Assembly (NCBI GenBank): GCA_964036155.1
Contig: OZ038422.1
Span: forward strand, 31,953,201 to 32,017,200
Direction: 5' to 3'
Origin: Diploscapter coronatus
Lineage: Eukaryota; Nematoda; Chromadorea; Rhabditida; Rhabditidae
DNA: 64,000 nucleotides
The stretch's first letter is position 1. Every line of letters begins with the position of its first letter. The notes under the pieces are model-generated. The model had not been told where the DNA came from, ran no database searches, and saw nothing but the letters and a program-made list of their open reading frames with translations. Both the position numbers and the translations under genes were made by a program. This document shows positions 37,024 to 53,533 of the stretch, in pieces.

Positions 37024-38153
37024 TCTCTTTCTGCATTCAAATTCCCTTCCTTCCATGTGAGCGTCGAGTAGAGCAGGCGGCAATGTTTCTGCACAATTAT
37101 GGCCTGGGAATGGCGGTTTTATCAACAGTTCTGTTCGATTTGTCGATTATCATTCCTTCTGTATTAGTCTTCGGTCGATCCAACTGTTTTCGTTTCTCAG
37201 GCAGTGTCCGTGAGAATCGTCTTCACGCTTTTCTGCTTCAATTTAACTCCCAGCTTAGTTGTTGCCACATGCTGTAAAACGCGCATTTCGATGTTCGTTG
37301 CATCAGTGTGATGAGTGATATTCACTCCCACAGCGCATAACATCAAGTGGCCATTTTGAAATTTTCAAAATTCGTTCATTTACGATCATTTTCTACGATG
37401 CCACTCTGAATTCCTGCATCTGATCAGTGTTTTAATTTAGCTTTTCAAATATTCGCGCACCTACTGCATTCCAATTTCCCTCACAGTCTGCTACTCGTTT
37501 TCTGCATCTTTCTTCTCTCTCCTATTCCAGTTATCTTTTACTTGTCTGTTGTCCTATTGCGCCATTCCTCTGCCAAGAGGCTGCCCTGCTCAGGTCAGAA
37601 AGAGGCCGTTCGGGGCACTTTCAGACTGAGAGAGGTGGCCGTAGGACTGTACAGAATACAGTAACCCATTCCTTTCTATCTTCTCTCCTCTCCAATCTCT
37701 CGATCTCTTGCTCCGTTCCCTCTGCTCAGGTCACGTCCCCAGTGTGCGGGTCGTTTCGGCATTGCGCAACCCGATGCTACCCTTTCTGTGAGGACAATGA
37801 AGGGAGAGGATAGGGACGCTGAGATAAAGGGAAAATGAGCTGGGGTTATTCTTTTCTGGGCATTTTACTCGGCTCCTTTTCTGATTCCAAATTCTTTATG
37901 GATCATTGGGGTGTTTGAAATTTAAATTTTGAAAATTGGGATTCCGTTGGAAATGAACATTTTCGCGAAGCCGGAATAAGAATTACAAAGCTCAAAAGGT
38001 CATCGTGATCGGGTTTCCGAGCATACCTGGTGGACATTCCGAGCCTGGCTTTCAAATTTTCATCATTCCATCATTTTCTTTTAAATTGCCTCATTTTTCT
38101 CTGATTTGTAAAATCTAACGCCTCTTTTCAAATAATTTCTTCAAATTGCAGGA

Positions 38154-40834
38154 ATGCAATCGCACCCATCATTCCGTTCGAGTGATGATGAAACGTCTCG
38201 CGATTCTGGGTTCGTGGATCTGGAGCAGGAACAGGCGGAGTTGATAATGCAGACAGAATTTACCACTGCACAGATGGACTTCTCCTTCAGCTCTGTCAAC
38301 ACCAGCAGGGAAATGACTTTGGTGAGAGACTTTGAAAAACTAAGATATTTCATGATGACCAATTGATGCTTTTTTCGATCTCTGCTGAAAATGATCGATT
38401 AACCATATCTTTTGATCGAATTCCTAGTTTAAAATATGCATTTTGCAGAAATCCTATGAATTTAGCAAGCGAAATTTATGAACATTGTAGGAGCGTAAAA
38501 CTAAATATTCATATCGTGCGAACTTTTATTCAGATGATGAAAATACTTCATTCAAAATGCTGATAGTTTGTTGATAGTGTAACTATTTAGTGCGAGAAGT
38601 TGGAGTTGGATAAGTTGATGCTGGAAGATGGAAAGCCCTCCATTCAGATGCAGCTGAGACGATCCACTCGCAAACCACTCAGCGATCTCAATCTCAACAG
38701 GTTGGCTGATACTTTTTTGTCGATTTTAAGGAGTTAAACACTTTGCCATCTCTGACAGCCATGCAGAACTTCTATATCGAAAGACCAAAATTCCGATTGA
38801 TTATTTAAGAAAATTCGAAATTTCGATCTAGACAAATTAAAATTTGGATTCTCACAACACTAATCTGTAAAATTATTGATTAATTATCTACTTAAAATAG
38901 GTATTCATGCATTCCAATTGAATATTCAGCAATCTGCACGACGATTCCCCCAAGTCCCGTCGAGCTCTGTTCAAGTCGATTCCGCTGCAGAGAAATGCAA
39001 CAATTGCGAATATTGGGATGAGAAGGAAGAGATCGACAATAGGTGAGAAAATTTTTTTTTAAAAATCTGATGAAAGTCAACTTTTCCAGAAGACAACGGA
39101 TGTTCAAAGAGGCTGAAGTTGGATGTGTTGGAAGTCGATGTTGGGACTGAGGCCATGGTAGATATCCATCAAGGATTCTATAGACATAACTATTTATTCA
39201 GGACATTCCTTGCACCTCGAAGAATGAGGCTGTCCTCCCCCATCCAGCCAGAACTCGTCTGTCCCTCACTCGCACAAATTCGATGCCTGTCTTCGACAGA
39301 GGCCAGGAGAATATCGAACCTCCCATGATGGAAATTGAAACGGTGAATATAACGTTCATTGTAATGAATAAAGATATTCACCAAATTTATTTTGCATCTC
39401 TAAAACAGTCATAATTCTAGGATTCCTTATCCTTCTCATAAAAGTTTTTCTAAAGTGTCGAAATGTAGAAATTCTTGAATTAGAAATCTTATAAAGCTGA
39501 TTTTATTTGTTATTCGATACATTCTTTACAAATCTCCAAAGAGAATAGCTTCCTCTATTTCATCTAGCCGAATGATAAAAAATTTTATTCACTTTCAGCA
39601 GTGGCACTTGGAGACGGTGGCCTGTCGCGCGGACAGCACAGCCTTCCGTCGCATCTCTGCAGACACCCTCTACGGCCTGCTTACTTCCATGACCGACCAG
39701 CAATTCAACAGCAAGTACATCCTCATCGATTGCAGATATCCTTTCGAATATGACGGAGGGCATATCAGGGTAAGGATTTAGAACAGTTCAAGTTAAATAT
39801 GACTGTTGTTTCCTTCCATTCCTAATGTTCTTTTCTTCGAATTTTTAGAAAAAAAACAACTCACTCCTTTCTGATTTGTAGACATTGAGAGTTTTTTTTA
39901 CAAAAGTTTCTTTTCAGAATGCAATCAACCTCTACGACCCCTTGTGCTGTGAGGAATTCTTCTATCCTTCAGACGAGCAGCAGCGCAAAGAAGTTCACAG
40001 TCGGATTCCTATCTTCTACTGCGAATTCAGTCAGCATCGGGGACCTCAAATGTGAGTTCAAGATATTATTTTACAGTTAATGTCTAGAAAGAAAATGTGC
40101 TTGACAAGTAGTTTTTTTCTCAATTCAGTACTTCGTTTTTGGAATTTACTGTAAGTTTAACCTTGCAACACCAAAAATTTCAAACTTATGAACCAAAATT
40201 AGTTAAGCATTTTTAGGGCAAACGTTCTTCGCAGCAAAGACCGTCTCCGCAACATGCACAACTATCCGAGGGTGGACTTCATGGAGATGTACGTGGTTAA
40301 CGAGGGATACAGGAACTTCTACCACTTCATCAACGACAAGAATATTGTAAGAGTCTCTTCGTTCAGCAATTCAGTCGATTTTCTCTCTTCAGACTTCGGT
40401 CTGCGAGCCGCACTCGTACATCGCGATGGTGGATCGTCGCTTCACGGAGCATCTCAAGAAGTTCGATTTCCACAAGAGCCGGTCGGGCTGCACCAGCATG
40501 AAGAAGAGCAGGACAAAGTGAGATTCTTTTTTTCCTTCTTGAATTTCCATAATGATTTTCACAATTCTACAAATTTACATCATAAAAATTGGTAGTAACA
40601 GCGGCGAATATTCTCCAAATCATTTTCGCTTTTTTCAGTTCCCGCTTGCATCAATTCCACCGTCAGCTCTCCGCAGATGGAGTGGATTCCTCCCCTTCCT
40701 CAATGCGCCCCACCCCTCGTCGCAACCTGTTCGCAGTAATCGAGCAGCTCTCCCCTCTGTCGCAGTCACCTACCAGTTCCAACTCGGAGCAGAATCCAAA
40801 TCAGCCTCCTGTCAAGCCTCCTCAATTCTCCTGA
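38154..40834 (+). CDS. CDC25: M-phase inducer phosphatase CDC25
   Basis: CDC25 removes the inhibitory phosphates from Thr/Tyr in the CDK1 glycine loop. Ten exons, 38154-38321, 38591-38700, 38930-39042, 39090-39157, 39202-39342, 39599-39769, 39918-40051, 40217-40346, 40393-40517, 40639-40834, give 451 aa. The N-terminal half is a disordered Ser/Thr-rich regulatory region. The catalytic rhodanese-type domain starts at about residue 210: YILIDCRYPFEYDGGHI, then active-site loop YCEFSQHRGPQM with Cys292 and Arg298 (C-x5-R). The residue before the catalytic Cys is Tyr, where most CDC25 proteins have His. YVVNEGYRNFY replaces the usual YxLxGGYxxF. The Ser/Pro-rich tail ends KPPQFS. The ATG is 3 bases after a TTGCAG acceptor, consistent with trans-splicing. 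Same strand as CDK1. Confidence 0.96.
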
Positions 40835-42533
40835 GTCAGGCGCTTCTTCTGCTGATAGAATAGCTTCTATTCTTTCAACAAATTCATCATTTTTATCGCC
40901 AACTGAATTCCTTCTCTTGCAGCCATACCGAGAAATTTTCCTCCGAAACAATCAATATAAAACTAAGATTTGCTATCATTTTGAGACATTCGAAATTCTA
41001 GAACCCTTTTGGAAATAAGATTTCAGAAGAGTGTTAAACTGTTCATTTCAAAATGGCAACTAGTGTACATTAGAATTCAATTGAAGCTCAACACACATTG
41101 AAAAGTGCCCAAAAGGAGGAATTCAGCGCGTACGGTATCTTATAATAACATCGTTTGTCATATGTTGTATCAAGTAGAGATTATTGTTTGACAATTCCAT
41201 ACACACATTTTCTATCTAAATCATTCGTTCAATTGATCTCTTTCTATCAGGATTTCTCCCTAAATTGATATCATTCTTTTCATTCATTCATCCTGTAATT
41301 ATTTCATTCATTCTTTCTCATTAATTCTGTGCTGAAAGCTCTCCAACTGTGATGTCGTCTTTCACCAAATTCACATCGACATACAAATCTAAAGCCTAAA
41401 GAAGGGATTTATGACTCTCCGAGTTGCCATATTTAGTTCGTTTTCTGATATTCGTTGTAAATTTTTCCTCATCCTAGTTGTACCTATCTTCCTCTTGACT
41501 ATTCGTTCTCTTCTGCAATTTTTAAGTGTCGTACAAATTTCTTTCATCAAAACAGGAACATCTTCTCGTCTGAAGATCGTGTGCAATTGAATCTTCTCTC
41601 CACTTTAACAAGGATGATCGAAATTGTTGATTCGAGAAGTATGATATGTCATCCTTGATAGATGGATACCAATATTCTTTCTTTCAAGAATGATTTCGTG
41701 CTCATTCTGGAGTCCTGAATCGAGCGACAGTCCAGAATGAGTTCGGAAACATCTCTCAACTTTACCCCTCCGATGATCTATCGACTACCGTAATTTATCG
41801 TTCTTATATTTTCGTCTTTTCGCCGGCCCGAATCAAAGAATTCTTTTGCCAAAGCTCTTTCTAACTTCTGAAGATTATATGGAAGAAAGTTTCTGCAACC
41901 AGATGGTGGTTCAAAATAAATGATTTCGTATATCTTGTTGATGTATTTGTGGCTTGAAAGACACAATAAGCAGACGAGCATGGCTAACCACCAGCGATGT
42001 GAAATTGCATGAAAAAAGAAAACGTAAAAATGTTGAAAAATGAAAACCAAAGAAAGCGACGCTCTTTCGAAGAGCCACTTGTCGAAAATCATTCTTCGTC
42101 GACAGTCGGTTCCTCGTCATTTTTTGTCTCTGCTTTCGTCGTGGACGGCTGATTTTATTTTCTAATTCTTTTAAAAAATTTTCTGAAAATTGAAGACGTT
42201 ACATGATTTGAAGCTCACCATACTGCTTTTTGAAATCTGCCAATCATTCTGTACAAATTCAACGTTTTCCTGCACGGATTCCTTCCATTTCAAAACTCGA
42301 CAAATTCTGGCCTAAAATTCTGTGTGCTAATATCTTTGCTTCTTGATTTTTCTCGAGTCTTCTGCATTCTCTAATGATCCGTCGTCAAACGATTCTCATC
42401 GAATTTCACGTTGATTTCTGCACGATTTTGGAAAGCTTAACTGATTTGCCTGTTTCAGAGAGTTCACCCTTGTTCTCCCAATTGTTCCCCATCTCCTTCA
42501 CTCCTTCCAGTCTACCCTCATCTATCAATCAAC
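40835..42533. other. Intergenic region, CDC25 to GFAT
   Basis: No protein gene supported. It holds the CDC25 3' end, two hairpin-forming stretches (41609-41741) and the GFAT 5' leader (acceptor CAG at 42456-42458, then 75 bases of leader). Confidence 0.5.
41609..41741. ncRNA. Two adjacent hairpins, possible structured RNA
   Basis: CAAGGATGA near 41609 pairs with TCATCCTTG near 41658. Farther on CTCATTCTGGA (41701-41711) pairs perfectly with TCCAGAATGAG (41731-41741) around a 19-base loop. Two consecutive stem-loops in an otherwise featureless spacer could be a small RNA gene, but the stems are too short for a standard microRNA precursor. Low confidence. Confidence 0.2.
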
Positions 42534-46990
<4,457 letters not shown>

Positions 46991-47596
46991 GCCAGCCACA
47001 AGAAGGCAAGGCAGATTCAGGCAACTTCCCACCCTTTCAAACTCTTCTCCTTCCTATTTCCTTCTTGGTGAACTCGCTCATTCACGCTTCCATTTTAGCA
47101 ACTCCACTAAATTGCTACTTTCGATTATGCATTTTTCTTGTATGATGTGTTCTGATTTCATCCTTGCACCCCTCAGTAATTCTAGTAACAATTTGTGATA
47201 TGCTCTAAAGATTTTCTATTAATTTTACAGGTTTTATCGCGAAATTTGAAATGCTTGATGAGAATAAAGCAGATTGATTTTATTGAAATCCTTTTTCATT
47301 GGTGGTATCAATTTAAACCTGATAAAATTCAAGTTTCTGGGAATAACGTTGTCGCAAATAATGGAACAAGATCAGGACTGTCTGAGGTTCGAAGACAATT
47401 CAACTTGAATTGAACTGAACCTTCCATACAGTTCGTACAACCCTGATTAAAAGAATATTTATTTCAATTGTAATTTTCCCGCATCACTTTTGGATGTCTT
47501 CGAGAGTTGTCTGTATCATGTACATTCAAATTAAATTATTATTTCACATTTTATTGAATCACATTTCTGTATGAAACCTGAGGTTATAATCAAGCT
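46991..47596. other. Convergent intergenic region with GFAT 3' end
   Basis: AATAAA at 47263-47268 is a plausible GFAT poly(A) signal. No gene seen. Confidence 0.45.
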
Positions 47597-48858
47597 TTAT
47601 TTGATTCTAATTTTTCCGACTTCTCGCCATTCATTGGTTTGTGGATCATATTCCTCGATTGAATTACTATAATTTTTCCAGGAATCGTTTTGAAATCTAA
47701 GTTAACAAATATTTCGTATAAAGGTATGCAAAATCTCAGTTTACCCTCCGATTGCATACAATTTTCCATTCGCAGCGACAAGCGAATGATAATATCTTGC
47801 ATAATTCATATCAGCTATTGGAGAAATTTGGCTGTCAACTGGAGCTGAGGGGTCGAAACACAGGCAGGATTTTAATACAACATCCCTAAATATATAATGG
47901 TACATTATTTATCATACTAAATTAACGACTTCCATCCTCCAGTTATAAAAATCCTTCCATTTAGCGATGCAACTACGGAAAAACCTCGGTCTTCTGGTAT
48001 CTCTCCAATTTTCATCCATTCCCGTTCATCGTCTGATAATCGATATATCTTTCTATTTTCAAAACTATCAATAACTGAATATCCAATTACAATAATGAAT
48101 ATGCTATAATGTGACCGTATAAAATTCCATCGCATGTTATTGTTTGAACACCACTAATTGAAAGAGGAAAAGCAGGTCCTGTTTCCCACTTTCCATCTAT
48201 TAAAACCTGAATAAATTATTTCATGGACTTTCATTCGATCTTCTTACATCAACACGATTACTATTTATCATAGTTTTAGGACTCCATCCACCCAAATAAT
48301 ACAATTTGTCTTTGAAATAAGCGATAAATGCCCATTCACGCCATTTAGGGGGATCTGGTCCTGCAAAGAATGCAATAAAATTAAACCAATCGATTGGCTA
48401 TTTATACAGTAACCTCTGTTGATTTGTCGAGTATTCAGATCGAAAATTTCAAACGATTTTTTATAAGATCTAATTGCGAAGATCTAAAATTTACAAAATT
48501 GGCAATGCCAAATAAACTAGTTTACCTTGTCTTTTGTGGCTGCAACTTCCCATGGCAATAAATAATTAGTAAAGCTCGCAATCTGCTCAACAGAATTAGT
48601 ATACGAATCAAACAGACAAACCCTTCCTTCATAATTATTATGATTATTTAAATAAAGTACTAAATATTAAGATTAATTTTCGCTCATACAAGATATTTTC
48701 CTACGATAGAATAAAGTTTTCCTCTCGAACGCTATCGGCAGATATTTCTTAGTTATTTGCATCATTCGATTGTTAGTCCAGGCCAATCGTCCCAGATCTC
48801 TGGATTCGGGATATTTGCAGATCAACAATATAATTTCGACTGGTAAATTGGCTAACAT
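47597..48858 (-). CDS. F-box/kelch-repeat protein, copy C
   Basis: Eight exons: 48858-48705, 48659-48526, 48483-48414, 48360-48248, 48206-48116, 48074-47930, 47885-47745, 47696-47597, giving 315 aa, all in phase and with intron positions identical to copy A. F-box LANLPVEIILLICKYPESRD, then kelch blades with LYYLGGW, IFITGGW, LYAIGG and IEEYDPQTNEW. The expected role is an SCF ligase substrate receptor. The first five exons and their introns are almost identical to copy D 1,967 bases away, while exons 6-8 are clearly different, which points to recent gene conversion. Orientation is opposite to copies A and B, about 40 kb away. Confidence 0.85.
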
Positions 48859-49564
48859 CTTTGTTAAGAGACCTAAACAATCAGCATAGTATTATTTCAA
48901 AATGGAAATAATAAAAGAGTATTGATTGAATGAGAAAGTCTGCAATTAGCGAGTTTGAAATTGATCATTGAAGAAAGGAGAATGAAACTACTAAATTGGT
49001 GCTTCACAATTTTTATCAGACTAAAAATCGATTCCTAAAACTTGAAGATGCATGCTGAAATAAAACTATCCGTGTATTTACTTATCGATTATAAACGACG
49101 CAAGTGCACACTTAAATGATAGACCATGTTTAGGAATCGATTTTTTAGACCATTTTTTGACAGTTTTTCACCCAAAATTCAAGGTTTTATTACGAAAATT
49201 AAAAAAATAATACGATTGTGCCCCTATATAAGGGCTTCTAAATTATGTGTAACATACCGGGGTAAAGATGCACTCATGGGGCGTGTAATCAAGCTGAGTG
49301 CGGATTGTCAACAATAACTATCCACAAGAAATCGATTAACCATTTCTGTATGTTTTGAAAATTTTACTTTGAAATTACTATAAAATAAATATTGGATTTG
49401 GTTACAGAATTTTGAAATAAAATATTTTGAAGAATATTTATTTCAGTTACAATTTTCCCGCATCAGTTTTGGATGCATTCGAGAGTTGTCTATATCATGT
49501 GCGTTGAAATAAAATTATTATTTTACATTTTATTGAATAAAATTTCTAATGAAATCTGAGATTA
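48859..49564. other. Spacer between tandem kelch copies C and D
   Basis: The part next to copy C (to about 49140) is the duplicated 5' flank shared with copy A. The remainder includes CCCCTATATAAGGG at about 49220, a palindromic TATA-like word with no gene attached that I can see, and the 3' end of copy D. Confidence 0.45.
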
Positions 49565-50825
49565 TCATAATCTAATTTTCTTTATGTTCATTTGTCCGAT
49601 TTCACGCCATTTATTCGTTTGTGGATCGTATTCCTCGATTGAATTACAAAACCTAAGTTAACAAATATTTCGTATAAAGATGTGCAAAATCTTAGCTCAC
49701 ATTCCTCCGATTGCATACAATTTTCCACACTCAGCAACAAGCGAATGACAATATCTTGCATAATTCGTATCAGCGATTTGAGAAATTTGGCTGTCAACTG
49801 GAGCTGAGGGGTCGAAACACAGACAGGATTTTAATGCATCATAACTACCACTAAATATATAATGGTACATTATTTATAATACAAAATTAACGACTTCCAT
49901 CCTCCAGTTATGTAAATTTTTCTATTCAGCAATGCAACTCCGAAAAAACCTCGTAGTTCTGGAATCTCTCCAATTTCCATCCATTCCCGTTCATCATCTG
50001 ATAATCGATATATTTTTTTATTTTTCCATCCATCAAAAACTGAAGATCCATAGTTACGATAATGAGTATGCTATAATGTCACCGTATAAAATTTCATTGT
50101 ATGTTATTGTTTCAACAGAACTAATTGATAGAGGAAATGTAGGCCCTGTTTTCCATGTCCCATCTATTAAAACCTGAATAAATTATTTCATGGACTTTCA
50201 TTCGATCTTCTTACATCAACACGATTACTATTTATCATAGTTTTAGGACTCCATCCACCCAAATAATACAATTTGTCTTTGAAATAAGCGATAAATGCCC
50301 ATTCACGCCATTTAGGGGGATCTGGTCCTGCAAAGAATGCAATAAAATTAAACCAATCGATTGGCTATTTATACAGTAACCTCTGTTGATTTGTCGAGTA
50401 TTCAGATCGAAAATTTCAAACGATTTTTTATAAGATCTAATTGCGAAGATCTAAAATTTACAAAATTGGCAATGCCAAATAAACTAGTTTACCTTGTCTT
50501 TTGTGGCTGCAACTTCCCATGGCAATAAATAATTAGTAAAGCTCGCAATCTGCTCAACAGAATTAGTATACGAATCAAACAGACAAATCCTTCCTTCATA
50601 ATTATTATGATTATTTAAATAAAGTACTAAATATTAAGATTAATTTTCGCTCATACAAGATATTTTCCTACGATAGAATAAAGTTTTCCTCTCGAACGCT
50701 ATCGGCAGATATTTCTTAATTATTTGCATCATTCGATTGTTAGTCCAGGCCAATCGTCCCAGATCTCTGGATTCGGGATATTTGCAGATCAACAATATAA
50801 TTTCGACTGGTAAATTGGCTAGCAT
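49565..50825 (-). CDS. F-box/kelch-repeat protein, copy D
   Basis: Eight exons: 50825-50672, 50626-50493, 50450-50381, 50327-50215, 50173-50083, 50039-49895, 49850-49701, 49652-49565, giving 314 aa. The F-box and blades are as in copy C. Its last-but-one donor is moved by a 3-base insertion (GGAGGAAT|GTGAGC), and the last exon has lost about 24 bases encoding the segment around SWENYS, yet the frame is kept and closes at TGA. So the last propeller blade is shorter than in copies A and C. The second part of exon 5 resembles copy A (GGACATGGAAAACAGGGCCT) more than copy C. Confidence 0.83.
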
Positions 50826-51665
50826 CTTTGTTAAGAAACCTAAACAATCACCATAGTATTATTTCAAAATGGAAATAGTAAAAAGGTATTGATTGAATGA
50901 GAAAGTCTGCAATTAATGAGTTTGAAATTGATCATTGACGAAAAGGGAATGAAACTACTAAGTTGATGCTTTGCAATTTTATCAGACTAAAATCGATTCC
51001 TAAACATGGTTTATCATTCAAGAGCGAATGTCAATAAGGACCAAAGTCAGTATAAACAGGAATTTGCAAATCGGGTTGATTTTCACATGTTATTCAATTT
51101 TTCCCGCCAAAAATACTTTTAAAAATTTCTTTTTATTTTTATATTGTTCTACTACTCAATATCTACAAAATAAAAAAAAACTAATCATTAAATTTGACGT
51201 GAAATACAGTAAGATATTAATTTGTTCCTGAGGTCGAGTCTGAAAAATATTCAAACTACCGTAATCCGCTACAGTAACCGATTTTCGAAAAACGGATAGC
51301 ACCACGAGGATCAGCGTGAAAAACTGCATAAGATATGTGAAAATGAACCAAATGGACGAACCCTTGTTCCGCACTCCTTCCTTATGACTGATTTTTCCTG
51401 ACATCAACTCTTGAAATACACGTCTTATTCGATGCGTTTAGACATAGCTTCTTAAAAATTCAAAGTTAATTTCATTTTTCTGACTAATAATGCAAAAAGC
51501 TCCCCCATGTTATTTCTAAATGAGTTATTCAGAAAAAATTCAATACTAACATTTCCACCTGTTTGTCAGAAACTCTAACGTAGTCACACGGCTACTGTTT
51601 TTGCATACGACGAAAAATTGGGCTGATGGTAAGAAGCCTATACATTATAAAACTACTAAATTTAA
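50826..51665. other. Intergenic region before 7TM genes
   Basis: The start (to about 51020) is the kelch 5' flank. A dispersed repeat lies at 51327-51412. No gene seen. Confidence 0.45.
51327..51412. repeat. Dispersed repeat, copy 2
   Basis: Related to 12545-12632: shares ATATGTGAAAAT, CTTGTTCCGCAC (CCTGTTCCGCAC in copy 1), TTCCTTATGACT and GATTTTTCCTGACAT. It sits upstream of the first 7TM receptor gene in the same orientation. Confidence 0.6.
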
Positions 51666-53178
51666 ATGTCTTCGTCGATTAACGAAACGTATGATTTATC
51701 AGAATTTATTAATTCAACTTCTGAATTTTTTGCTCAGCTTAGATTCATATATGAGTATTGGTTCATTCTACACGCATATCTTTACTATTTACTACAAACT
51801 AGCATTATTCCATTTGGCATCATAAACATTCTCTTTATATATACACTTATCAAAACTCACAAGGACGAACGAAACGTATGTCTGAATTATCATTTATAGT
51901 TAATATTTTATCATACAGAAATCATACATGTTCATTTTATATTTAATGGAAATTCTGTCAATATACCACTCAATTTATGCAATAATTTGTCAGCATCCAT
52001 GGTTTGAGTGGATTTATGAACGGTAAAATATACTTTTATTTCTATGATAAACGTATCCAAAACCAATAAAAAATAAATACAAACTAATGTTTAGGTTTTT
52101 TAATAACTTCTTAATTAATCGCGATAATCATCCATTTACAATTAGACTTATACACTATCTTGATTTTCTACTATGCTTCCAGAGATTTGTTGAAATACTA
52201 GGTTTTTCTATTAGAAATTCGATTCTAATGAGGTAAGAATAAATTTTTTTTTGTAATTAGTTACTTTATTTTTAGAAAGCCGATTATATTGACAGCTCCG
52301 TTTACTGTTATTTCGTACTTTACATATAATGCCTATCTAAGTGCTTTATATGATATATCATTGGAACAAATTGGTAATATTAGCTATGGTGGAATGATGG
52401 TAATATCACACAGATAATTTAATATTCTGTAAACAATTATCATAGTTCACCTGATATTTGAATTAGTTGAATCAATGATTTTAATGTCTAAAACATAATA
52501 TTGATGCGTAAATTTGAAACTTCATGAGTTTCGGTTACACAATAATTCAATGTTATTTCCAGGCTGACGTTATATCCCGAACTCTTATAGCGATTATTAC
52601 TGTGATTATCTATATCGTAATATTCTTTCGTATAAATTATTTACGGTCGAAATCTAAAAATCGCGCAAATATAAATATTCTGCTACAACTAATTCCATTT
52701 ACAATTTATGAAATCGTGAGTTACTTCTACGACTGTTGCGAATTAGAAGTAGCAGCATATTCATGTTGTAATAATTTAGTTCGACCTAATTAATGAATGG
52801 CTAGCCATCTATTACTTCAACTGGGTGATAGACTTTATTCGAAAGCTAAACGAACTTGAGCCCTTTTTATCTGAAAGGGGCTATGTGTCACTTATCGACG
52901 ATATAAAAGAGGCTTATCTAATTTCTGTTCAAGGTATCGCTGTTAGTATAATGGATATCGAAATTTTTACAGCCTATACAATAGTAATTTGTATTCCACT
53001 CTCATTTCTGATTTGTAACAAGAAGAAACGACAAATGATCTACCAACTTCTCCCATTCAAATTGAGAAAAATTATGCAGTCCAACAAAATTGGCATTTCT
53101 TTGATTTCTGATATTGCACGACCTAGAAATGTCACTAAATTTCTCAGAAGTAAAGCATCAACTCAACCATCACAATAA
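51666..53178 (+). CDS. Seven-transmembrane receptor, nematode chemoreceptor-like (1)
   Basis: Six exons, 51666-51875, 51919-52022, 52095-52232, 52276-52399, 52563-52715, 52780-53178, give 375 aa in one phase. The N-terminus carries a potential glycosylation site (INET). Hydrophobic segments follow: FILHAYLYYLLQTSIIPFGI with INILFIYTLI; MFILYLMEILSIYHSIYAII; FTIRLIHYLDFLLCFQRFVE; LTAPFTVISYFTYNAYLSAL; LIAIITVIIYIVIFF; a segment near LAIYYFNW; and AYTIVICIPLSFLI, then CNKKKRQMIYQLLPFKLRK, a basic cytoplasmic tail. This layout is that of nematode serpentine chemoreceptors, but I cannot name the family and see no DRY motif. The exon 4 donor at 52399 was preferred because other joins give a stop. 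Confidence 0.65.
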
Positions 53179-53533
53179 ATACATCATTATATTATTGTTT
53201 TATGCAATTTTAAGACGTACTTTCAAAATAATGCTTATTCATACAACTATAAATGATTCCATTTTGTTTATATGTCTAGCATATATAAGATTAAAATTTT
53301 GTGTAATTTAGCACGCAATATGTTGTGTGTATGCATCCATATGATTTTTCTCTAAATGAGAAAAAATTTCAGCTGTTGTCTGTTGAGTAAACTGAATTGA
53401 GTGCCAGTGTGATGATCATATAATAATTTTCTAAGACTATCACTCATATAAAATAGCTAGGCATAAAATTTAAAATAGTGTTAATCTTGTTCTTATCAGT
53501 CGATAGTATTTTCTTCACGATTCAAGATAAGTT
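53179..53533. other. Spacer between 7TM genes
   Basis: 355 bases of AT-rich DNA that must contain the second gene's promoter, unless the two are co-transcribed. Nothing else seen. Confidence 0.4.

Larger units (their letters stand above)
26462..38153. other. 11.7-kb gene-poor interval between CDK1 and CDC25
   Basis: No exon chain, RNA gene or transposon that I can support. Roughly 27-34 kb is strongly T/C-rich on the plus strand, with runs of CTCTTC/TTCTCT type. The longest open frames there encode Ser/Phe/Leu-rich peptides and are artefacts of that composition. The word ATTTGAAT or its complement recurs, often as CATTTGAAT or preceded by TGC. The interval could be a long 5' intron or regulatory region of CDC25, an unspliced non-coding transcript, or sequence whose gene is too diverged for me to see. 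Confidence 0.5.

Noticed and set aside
49205..49310. TATA-like CCCCTATATAAGGG as a core promoter
   Set aside because: No coding exon or leader acceptor at the right distance on either strand, so noted only as a palindromic word.
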